The notes under the pieces: model-generated
What the model was told of the DNA's origin: nothing
Database searches by the model: none
The model's input: only the letters and a program-made list of their open reading frames with translations
Source: Anaerolineaceae bacterium
GTDB lineage: Bacteria; Chloroflexota; Anaerolineae; JAAYZQ01
NCBI GenBank assembly: GCA_012514775.1
Contig: JAAYZQ010000246.1
Coordinates: forward strand, 1-11,998
Reading direction: 5' to 3'
Length of the DNA: 11,998 nucleotides
Made by a program: the position numbers and the translations under genes
Shown: positions 7,078 to 11,998 of the stretch, in pieces
How the letters are laid out: every line of letters begins with the position of its first letter
Position numbering within the stretch: the first letter of the stretch is position 1

Positions 7078-7448
7078 ACGGACGGCTGCCCACCCCCTTT
7101 GCTTTGCCGGCAACGGCGCGGGCCGCGAGGCCCATCGCGCCCGGCAGCACCGTTGCCTGGAAGACCGCCAACGAGCAGGACCCCAGGTGTTTGAACCTTT
7201 TCCGCGCCGGTTCGCCCGACGGCCGCCGCGCCCAGCTCGACGATGCGCTGGTAGCGGCGGGGCTACCTGGCAGCCATCTCGGCCAGACCTTCAGCTGCAC
7301 CGGCCCTGGAGTGGCGCCCGGCGCGAGCCTCGATTACGGGCTCGAAATATTGTACACGAACGGCATCGTCCAAACGGGCGGCCCGGTCAGCGTCAAGGCC
7401 GGGTCCGGCACCATCCCTCACCTGGATCTGCCCATCGCTCCAAGATAG
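7074..7448 (+). CDS. Small FN3-like domain protein, translationally coupled to the receiver gene
   Basis: A 124-residue ORF starting at the ATG of an ATGA overlap with the preceding stop, which suggests translational coupling. I recognise no named family. However, residues 27-105 align without gaps to residues 211-289 of the secreted protein encoded at 7686 (about 26 identities over 79 by hand), including W-x-T-x-x-E-x-D, N-L-[FY]-R-A-x-S, LPGS, Y-x-LE and a final GPV. In the secreted protein this is an FN3-like beta-sandwich module. Here the domain stands alone behind a Pro/Ala-rich N-terminus with no signal peptide or membrane helix. It is either a cytoplasmic adaptor or a decayed, truncated copy. 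The alignment and the coupled start argue that the frame is real. A strong terminator follows at 7475. Confidence 0.7.
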   Translation: MNGRLPTPFALPATARAARPIAPGSTVAWKTANEQDPRCLNLFRAGSPDGRRAQLDDALVAAGLPGSHLGQTFSCTGPGVAPGASLDYGLEILYTNGIVQTGGPVSVKAGSGTIPHLDLPIAPR

Positions 7449-7474
7449 ACGCTCGAGCCCCAGTACCTCCCTCT

Positions 7475-7510
7475 CCCCGGCCCCAGGCACCCTGGGGCCG
7501 GGGCGTTTTT
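7475..7510 (+). terminator. Strong intrinsic terminator
   Basis: CCCCGGCCCCAGG (7475-7487) and CCTGGGGCCGGGG (7491-7503) form a perfect 13-bp stem with a CAC loop, followed by CG and five Ts (7506-7510). It ends the receiver/FN3-like unit and isolates the next promoter from read-through. Confidence 0.93.
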
Positions 7511-7525
7511 GGGGCGCGCCCAATA

Positions 7526-7581
7526 CTGTAACTGATTGTTAACCATTTCTCAACTGCCTATTAACTATTCATTGTTAAGAT
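7526..7581 (+). promoter_or_regulatory. Second four-unit 11-bp repeat array plus extended -10
   Basis: The 8-mers CTGTAACT (7526), TGTTAACC (7537), TCTCAACT (7548) and TATTAACT (7559) are spaced exactly 11 bp, with AAC invariant in all four. The -10 TAAGAT (7576-7581), preceded by TGT, begins 13 bp after the last AAC. That is the same distance as between the last core (6631) and the -10 (6644) of the first array. The two extended -10 elements read TGTTACACT and TGTTAAGAT. No -35 is evident. This promoter serves the secreted protein at 7686 with a leader of about 98 bases. Confidence 0.75.
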
Positions 7582-7611
7582 AGAGACACCTGAGCAAGGG
7601 AGCGGGAGGTG

Positions 7612-7650
7612 GCGTCTTCTGACGCGTGGCGCTGCGAACGTCCACGAGTC
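7612..7650 (+). other. Leader hairpins with competing pairings in the 5' UTR of the secreted protein gene
   Basis: GCGTC (7612-7616) pairs with GACGC (7621-7625) around TTCT. The second arm can instead take part in a longer pairing, GAC-CGTGG (7621-7629) with CCACG-GTC (7642-7650), with one mismatch. No known riboswitch is recognised and the ribosome site is not enclosed. Stems this short occur often in GC-rich DNA. Confidence 0.3.
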
Positions 7651-7685
7651 CGCGAGATAGGACCTCAAGCTCGAGGGAGGTTAAC

Positions 7686-8642
7686 ATGCGATCTAGACTC
7701 TACCTGGCCCTGATGATCTTGATTGTCATCCTGTTGGCGGTCCCTGCCAGCCTGGTAACGGCCGCCGACCCACCCGAGCCCACCTACGTAGAAGAGTTGC
7801 CTGTGGTCGATGGAGAGTACAGCGAATGGGACCTGGACTTTGACTTCTTTAGCGACCTGTACAAGCACTTTGACCGGGAGCCCCCGGACTTTATCATGGG
7901 CCACCTCTATCTGCAGTACGACTGCGGGAGCAACGTTCTGTGTGCCCTCGTCCTCGTCGATGTTGCTCCCTACTGGGACCCACCCCTGTGGCTGGATATC
8001 ACAAACCCCGCGGCGCAGTTCCTGAGCCTGGGGACGGATGTCCTGGTGGACGGCACGGACCTGAACAGCGGCACGCTGCCGAACATGGCCTGGGTGTACG
8101 ACGACCAGGGAGTGCCCATGGGCTGGGAGGCCTGCGTGGCGCTGGAAGAAGGGACGTACAACAACTTTAACGCCCAGGTCCAGGTCTGGTTCTCGGGTGA
8201 CGAATCGGTCCTCGCCGCTGTGGTAGATCAGGCCGTCACCCTGGAGCTCATTTGCGGGATCACGGCCGTGGACCTCGCCTCGTTCACAGCCGAGGTCGCT
8301 GGCCCGGCCATTCAGCTCGATTGGCAGACGGTAAGCGAGGTTGACCACCTGGGATTTAACCTCTACCGTGCAGAGTCGGCGGGGGGCCCCTACACCCGCC
8401 TCAACGCCGACCTCATTCCCGGCCAGTTGCCGGGCAGTCCCATCGGCGGCACCTACAACTTCCTGGACACCACTGCCCTCAGAGGCGTCACCTACTACTA
8501 CTGGCTTGAAGACGTCGACCTCTACGGAAACACCGGGCTTCATGGTCCGGTGACCGCCTCCCTCAAGGCCTACGTCAACGTCCTACCCGGCCGGCCGCGG
8601 CCCGCACTGGCACCCGTCCGCGTGGTGCAGCAGATCAATTAG
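7686..8642 (+). CDS. Secreted two-domain protein with C-terminal FN3-like module
   Basis: A 318-residue protein of unknown function. A clear signal peptide covers residues 1 to about 27 (Arg-rich start, hydrophobic core LYLALMILIVILLAV, then SLVTAA), so it is exported. Residues about 34-190 form an acidic, aromatic-rich region opening with 'VVDGEYSEWDLDFDFF'; it has cysteines at 80, 86, 150 and 190 that could form disulfides and looks like a beta-sandwich, possibly of a carbohydrate-binding kind (a guess). Residues about 195-292 form an FN3-like module (WQTVSEVD, FNLYRAES, YYYWLEDVDLYG, HGPV) homologous to the small protein at 7074. A short Pro-rich tail ends the chain with no LPXTG or other anchor that I recognise. 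The start is the ATG at 7686 with GGGAGG (7675-7680) five bases upstream. It is monocistronic, between two strong terminators. Confidence 0.88.
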   Translation: MRSRLYLALMILIVILLAVPASLVTAADPPEPTYVEELPVVDGEYSEWDLDFDFFSDLYKHFDREPPDFIMGHLYLQYDCGSNVLCALVLVDVAPYWDPPLWLDITNPAAQFLSLGTDVLVDGTDLNSGTLPNMAWVYDDQGVPMGWEACVALEEGTYNNFNAQVQVWFSGDESVLAAVVDQAVTLELICGITAVDLASFTAEVAGPAIQLDWQTVSEVDHLGFNLYRAESAGGPYTRLNADLIPGQLPGSPIGGTYNFLDTTALRGVTYYYWLEDVDLYGNTGLHGPVTASLKAYVNVLPGRPRPALAPVRVVQQIN

Positions 8643-8672
8643 TAACCCGTTCCCCTTTCCCAACTCTGCACC

Positions 8673-8707
8673 CCCCCTCCCGCTACGGCGGGAGGGGGTA
8701 TTTATTT
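8673..8707 (+). terminator. Intrinsic terminator with TACG tetraloop
   Basis: CCCCCTCCCGC (8673-8683) and GCGGGAGGGGG (8688-8698) form a perfect 11-bp stem closed by the very stable C(UACG)G tetraloop, followed by TATTTATTT. It ends the secreted-protein transcript. Confidence 0.92.
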
Positions 8708-8733
8708 GCCCGTGGGGTAGGGGCCTCGCGGCC

Positions 8734-8761
8734 TTGACAAGGCGTGGCCTGATGCTATAAT
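8734..8761 (+). promoter_or_regulatory. Consensus sigma70-type promoter of rarA
   Basis: Perfect TTGACA (8734-8739) and perfect TATAAT (8756-8761) lie 16 bp apart, with TGC giving an extended -10. This is the strongest-looking promoter in the window. An ATG begins six bases after the -10 (8768), the same geometry as at uvrC, but it opens a short leader ORF rather than rarA. Confidence 0.88.
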
Positions 8762-8767
8762 CCGGTC

Positions 8768-8860
8768 ATGCGAGTGATTCTCTTGCGCCGGGCAAGGTCC
8801 GGCGCCACCGTCGCCTGGCAGGTTTTCGATGGGAAAGGATGGCATGGACGATCTCTTTGA
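8768..8860 (+). CDS. Possible 30-codon leaderless leader ORF upstream of and overlapping rarA
   Basis: The ATG at 8768 stands exactly where transcription from the 8734-8761 promoter should begin. It opens a frame of 30 codons ending at TGA 8858-8860, 17 bases past the rarA ATG and in a different frame. The product would be a basic, Arg-rich peptide beginning MRVILLRRAR; I recognise no family. It has no ribosome site and would need leaderless translation. If translated, ribosomes would terminate close to the rarA start and could tune its initiation. Chance is a real alternative: the case rests only on spacing. Confidence 0.35.
   Translation: MRVILLRRARSGATVAWQVFDGKGWHGRSL
8785..8805 (+). other. 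Hairpin in the rarA leader
   Basis: GCGCCGG (8785-8791) and CCGGCGC (8799-8805) form a perfect 7-bp stem with a 7-base loop. It lies inside the possible leader ORF and about 38 bases before the rarA start. The same arms occur in the element at 5721-5766. No T-run follows. Confidence 0.5.
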
Positions 8861-11084
8861 CCGCGCCCGCAAGGAGCGCCTGGAGCGAGAGGCACCCCTG
8901 GCCGCCCGGATGCGCCCCCGCACCCTGGAGGAATTCGTGGGGCAGGAGCACCTGGTGGGGCCGGGCCGCCTGCTGCGCCGGGCCATCCAGGCCGACCAGC
9001 TCTCCTCGGTCATCTTTTACGGCCCGCCCGGCACCGGCAAGACGACCCTGGCGGCGGTCATTGCCAACACCACGCGCAGCCACTTTGAGACGTTGAACGC
9101 TGTCCTGGCCGGCGTAGCCGACGTGCGCCGCGTGACGTCCGAGGCGCAGGAGCGCCTGGCCCTTCACGGCCAGCGCACCATCCTGTTTGTCGACGAGGTG
9201 CACCGCTGGAACAAGGCCCAGCAGGATGCCCTTCTGCCCTGGGTCGAAAACGGCACAGTCATCCTGGTGGGCGCCACCACCGAGAACCCATACTTTAGCG
9301 TCAATCGCCCCCTCGTCAGCCGCAGCCGCATCTTTCAGTTCAAGCCCCTAACCGAGGAGGATCTCCGAAGCGTCGCCCACCGCGCCTTGACGGACGCGGA
9401 GCGCGGCTATGGCGGATTGAAGGTGGCTCTGCACGACGATGCCCTGGCACACCTGGTGGACGTGGCCAACGGCGACGCTCGCGGAGTGCTCAATGCCCTG
9501 GAGCTGGCCGTGGAGACGACACCGCCCGGCGACGACGGCACCATCGTCCTCGACATGACCGTGGCGGAGGAGAGCATCCAGCGTCGCGCGGTGCTGTACG
9601 ACAAGGACGGCGACTATCACTACGATACCATCAGCGCCTTTATCAAGTCGCTGCGCGGCTCGGACCCCGACGCGGCCCTCTACTGGCTGGCCAAGATGGT
9701 ATACGCCGGCGAGGACCCGCGCTTTATCTTTCGGCGGATGCTCATCTTTGCCGGCGAAGACGTGGGCCTGGCCGATCCCGGCGCCTTGCGGGTGGTGAAT
9801 GCCTGTGCCGAAGCCTTTGACCGCGTGGGCCTGCCCGAGGGGCGCTTTCACCTGGCCGAAGCGGCCCTTTACCTGGCCACGGCGCCCAAGTCCAACTCTA
9901 TCCTGGCCTTCTTTGACGCCCTGAGCGTGGTGGAGCGAGAGCGCGAGAGCGAGGTGCCCACCCACCTGCGCGACAGCAGCCGCGACAAGGAGGGCTTTGG
10001 CCACGGCGAGGGCTATCTCTACCCCCATGCCTACCGCGACCACTGGGTGGCCCAGCAGTACCTGCCCGACGCGCTCCAGGGCCGTACCTTTTACCAGCCG
10101 GGCGAGCAGGGGTACGAGCGGAGCATTCGCGAACAGGTGGCGCGCCGGCGTGAGGCCCAACTGGAGGCCATGCTCGACGTGCAGGGGCCGCCGGAGGTCC
10201 TCACGTTCCATCCCGGCGAGCGAGACCAGGACCGCTGGCTGCAGCGCACGGTGAGCAACGCCGGCGAGCGCCTGGGTCGCGTGCGAGACCGGGTGCTGGA
10301 CGCCGCCCGATTGCAGCGCCACCACGTTGTCCTCGACCTGAGCGCCGGGTCGGGCTTGCTCACCTGGGAGATCCTGCGCCGCGTGCCGGAGGGAGGCACC
10401 TGGGCCCTGGGCCGCGATACCCGCTCCGGCGAGGCGCTCCGCCAGCAGGCCGCGCGCCTGCCCGAGGTGGAGCGCCCTGTAATCCTCGTCGGCGAGCCCG
10501 GCGAGCTGGCGGATCTCCTCGCCCTGCGAGGCGAGGGCGACGTGAGCTTTGACGCCATCGTCGGCCGCAACGCCCTGGGCTCCCTGCCCGACAAGGCGGC
10601 CATCATGCAACGTCTGGCCGGCTGGCTGCGGCCCGGCGGGCGCCTCAGCCTCGCCGAGACCGTCGCCCGGGCGGGCCAGCGCCTTTACGACCTGGTGGAC
10701 CTCTCGACCCTGGACAAGGACCTTCGGCAGCGCCTGGTGGAGGCTGAAGATGCCATCTATGCCGCGGAGGACGACCCCCTGGTCAACTGGGAAGCCGGTG
10801 CCCTGCAACAGGCCGCGGCGGGGGCAGGCCTGGAAGATGTTTCCGTGGAGGAAGAGACCCACGAGGCCGAGATGCTGGTCAGTGGCGGCACCCTCGACCG
10901 CTGGTTCTCCGCGGGCGGCGAGGGAGGGCGTCCTTCCTATGCCGGGCGCCTGGCCTGGCGCCTGGCGCCCGATGAGATCGCGCGCGTGGAGTCCCTCTTT
11001 CGCCGGCAGCTCACCGGTCAGGCCGTGCCGTGGCGCAGCCGCCTGGCCTTTGTCACTGCGCGGCGACCACTAGAGGGGCGGTAG
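8844..11084 (+). CDS. rarA: RarA/MgsA-type AAA+ ATPase fused to a methyltransferase-like domain
   Basis: A 746-residue protein, far longer than ordinary RarA (about 420-450). RarA acts at stalled replication forks and single-strand gaps. Numbering from 8844: the typical opening MDDLFDRARKERLEREAPLA; Walker A GPPGTGKTT (60-68); Walker B FVDEVHRWNK (115-124); sensor 1 GATTENP (143-149); arginine-finger region VSRSRIF (158-164); sensor 2 GDARGVLNALE (210-220); and the MgsA C-terminal oligomerisation region with 'HYDTISAFIKSLRGSDPDAA' at about 259-278. From about 475 a second domain begins, with the SAM-binding motif VLDLSAGSG (496-504), 'FDAIVGRNALGSLPD' and 'GWLRPGGRLSL', as in class I methyltransferases; its substrate is unknown. 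A similar RarA/unknown-domain fusion is known in cyanobacteria. The ATG at 8844 (AAAGGA just upstream) fits the family start; an in-frame ATG at 8829 would add five residues. The 3' end overlaps the convergent acetyltransferase gene by 15 bp. Confidence 0.93.
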   Translation: MDDLFDRARKERLEREAPLAARMRPRTLEEFVGQEHLVGPGRLLRRAIQADQLSSVIFYGPPGTGKTTLAAVIANTTRSHFETLNAVLAGVADVRRVTSEAQERLALHGQRTILFVDEVHRWNKAQQDALLPWVENGTVILVGATTENPYFSVNRPLVSRSRIFQFKPLTEEDLRSVAHRALTDAERGYGGLKVALHDDALAHLVDVANGDARGVLNALELAVETTPPGDDGTIVLDMTVAEESIQRRAVLYDKDGDYHYDTISAFIKSLRGSDPDAALYWLAKMVYAGEDPRFIFRRMLIFAGEDVGLADPGALRVVNACAEAFDRVGLPEGRFHLAEAALYLATAPKSNSILAFFDALSVVERERESEVPTHLRDSSRDKEGFGHGEGYLYPHAYRDHWVAQQYLPDALQGRTFYQPGEQGYERSIREQVARRREAQLEAMLDVQGPPEVLTFHPGERDQDRWLQRTVSNAGERLGRVRDRVLDAARLQRHHVVLDLSAGSGLLTWEILRRVPEGGTWALGRDTRSGEALRQQAARLPEVERPVILVGEPGELADLLALRGEGDVSFDAIVGRNALGSLPDKAAIMQRLAGWLRPGGRLSLAETVARAGQRLYDLVDLSTLDKDLRQRLVEAEDAIYAAEDDPLVNWEAGALQQAAAGAGLEDVSVEEETHEAEMLVSGGTLDRWFSAGGEGGRPSYAGRLAWRLAPDEIARVESLFRRQLTGQAVPWRSRLAFVTARRPLEGR

Positions 11085-11636
11085 GCGATCCACCAGCTCC
11101 GGGTGGCGGGCAAAGTATTCCTCTCGCAGCAGGTCGGCCATGATGGTGTCCAGCACCTGCCCGCCCTTGTAAACCGACTCTCGGAGCCTGCCCGACACCT
11201 GGAAGCCTGACTTCTGGCCCAGCTCGATGGCCCGCGGGTTTCCGCTGTGGGTCCAGAGGCGCACCACGCGCAGGCCCAGCTCCACGAACAGGAAGCGCAG
11301 CAGCACCTCCTGGGCATCCAGCGCCAGGCCCGTGCCCCAGAACTTCTGGTGGACCATGACGCCTATGGTGGCCGAAAAACGGCGTTCCATCTCGCTGTAA
11401 CTGATGCTCCCTGCCCGCTCGCCGGTCTCTTTGTGGACGATGATGAACCTGCCCAGCAGAGGGTCAAACGAAAACTCGCGCTCCTCGAAGCGCTTGGCGA
11501 ACATGACCTCGGTATAGTCGGGAGGCAGGGTTTTGCTCCAAGCCTGGGTCTCCAGGTCGTTGCGCAGCGCCCGCAAAAAGTCCAGGTCGTCTCGCCGCTC
11601 TTCGCGTAGGATCACCAGCATTCCCTCAAGGGGCAT
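11070..11636 (-). CDS. GNAT family N-acetyltransferase (RimJ/RimL-like)
   Basis: A 188-residue acetyltransferase of the RimJ/RimL-like branch, transferring acetyl from acetyl-CoA to an amino group of unknown identity. The opening (LREERRDDLDFLRALRND) and a middle 'RFIIVHKETGERAGSISY' strand pair are typical. The acetyl-CoA pyrophosphate loop is at about 97-103 (QKFWGTG), followed by a long helix, and motif B at about 130-145 contains 'NPRAIELGQKSGF'. The ATG at 11636 was chosen because GGAGG (complement of 11645-11649) lies eight bases upstream; homology begins near there, and longer frames run into the neighbouring gene. It overlaps that upstream acetyltransferase gene by 11 bp on the same strand, so the two are probably co-translated. 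Its stop lies inside the end of rarA on the other strand. Confidence 0.9.
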   Translation of the reverse strand: MPLEGMLVILREERRDDLDFLRALRNDLETQAWSKTLPPDYTEVMFAKRFEEREFSFDPLLGRFIIVHKETGERAGSISYSEMERRFSATIGVMVHQKFWGTGLALDAQEVLLRFLFVELGLRVVRLWTHSGNPRAIELGQKSGFQVSGRLRESVYKGGQVLDTIMADLLREEYFARHPELVDRLPPL

Positions 11637-11998
11637 GGCCCGCACCTCCGTCGCAGCTGGCGGCCTGCCCTGCCTGCCACTCGCGGCGCAGCAGGTCCAT
11701 GACCACCAGGTCGAAATAGGCGCCCTGGCGCAGGCCCGCGCGCCGCATGCGTCCCGAATCGTGAAAGCCGTGCCGGGCGGCAAACCGTTGCCCTTCCTGG
11801 TTCCACTCCGCGAGCCAGCAGGTGACGGTGTTGGCTGGTGTGTAGTCGAACAGGTGGCGCAGCAGGAGCGCCAGGGCCTCGGAGCCGAGGCCCTGCCGCT
11901 GATGGGCAGGGTCGATGACCACCGATACCGACGGGTTGTGGGGGTCCCAATCCCACTCGCCCTCGGCGTGGCCCACCACCTGGCCCGTGGCCCGCTGC
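11626..11998 (-). CDS. GNAT family N-acetyltransferase, 5' end beyond the window
   Basis: The frame is open from the right edge of the window to the TGA at 11628-11626, giving about 123 C-terminal residues; the start lies outside. The visible part covers the central strands 'ATGQVVGHAEGEWDW' and 'PSVSVVIDP', the acetyl-CoA loop HQRQGLGSEAL, and a 'WNQEGQRFAARHGF' motif B, all standard GNAT features. The C-terminal halves of this protein and the next one are similar (LLRHLF/LLRFLF, GF-x-x-SGR, MDLLRREW/ADLLREEY), suggesting a tandem duplication. The substrate is unknown. Confidence 0.88.
   Translation of the reverse strand, partial: QRATGQVVGHAEGEWDWDPHNPSVSVVIDPAHQRQGLGSEALALLLRHLFDYTPANTVTCWLAEWNQEGQRFAARHGFHDSGRMRRAGLRQGAYFDLVVMDLLRREWQAGQAASCDGGAGHAP

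Noticed and set aside
6594..7581. Phosphate-starvation (Pho) regulon assignment for the repeat arrays
   Set aside because: The geometry resembles Pho boxes, but none of the nearby genes is a phosphate gene, and other OmpR-family regulators use similar repeats.
9348..10862. 504-codon open frame antisense to rarA
   Set aside because: Shadow of the GC-rich rarA coding frame; low-complexity His/Gly/Val-rich translation without motifs.
1..11998. CRISPR arrays, tRNA or rRNA genes, insertion sequences
   Set aside because: No repeat-spacer pattern, cloverleaf, ribosomal RNA sequence or transposase was seen on either strand.

Overview
The window is a GC-rich bacterial chromosomal segment with long ORFs, tight overlaps, frequent TTG/GTG starts, and AT-rich sequence confined to a few short promoter regions. 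Gene content and protein style (dipeptide ABC transporter with an M24 peptidase, a RarA/methyltransferase fusion, a signal-peptide protein with an FN3-like domain) suggest a member of Chloroflexota, perhaps Anaerolineae-like. That is an inference from recognition, not from a search. There are no rRNA, tRNA, CRISPR or transposon signatures.

Layout. (1) Bases 1-3684, plus strand: 3' end of a peptide-binding lipoprotein gene, a strong intergenic hairpin, two inner-membrane permease genes (DppB/OppB and DppC/OppC type, 8 bp overlap) and an M24 (Xaa-Pro type) peptidase. This is a peptide import-and-digest operon whose ATPase genes are not in view. (2) Bases 3754-5619, minus strand: uvrC, with a near-consensus promoter so close to the ATG that the mRNA is probably leaderless. 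(3) Bases 5626-8710: a regulatory island. It holds an OmpR/PhoB-family response regulator with no histidine kinase beside it. Next comes a short two-gene unit: a receiver-only protein lacking the phosphoacceptor Asp, coupled by an ATGA overlap to a small FN3-like domain protein. Last is a secreted protein whose C-terminal half is homologous to that small protein. The two-gene unit and the secreted-protein gene are each preceded by four direct repeats with exactly 11 bp period, ending 13 bp (core start to core start) before a similar extended -10 element. Strong terminators close both units. (4) Bases 8734-11084, plus strand: a consensus promoter, a possible 30-codon leaderless leader ORF with a hairpin, and a RarA/MgsA AAA+ ATPase fused to a methyltransferase-like domain. 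(5) Bases 11070-11998, minus strand: two overlapping GNAT acetyltransferase genes, the upstream one cut by the window edge, convergent with and overlapping rarA.

The most interesting part is region 3. The two repeat arrays have the same architecture as PhoB/PhoP-type activator sites, and they flank genes that share a protein domain. The simplest reading is a small regulon in which the response regulator at 5882 activates both units. Function and signal are unknown.
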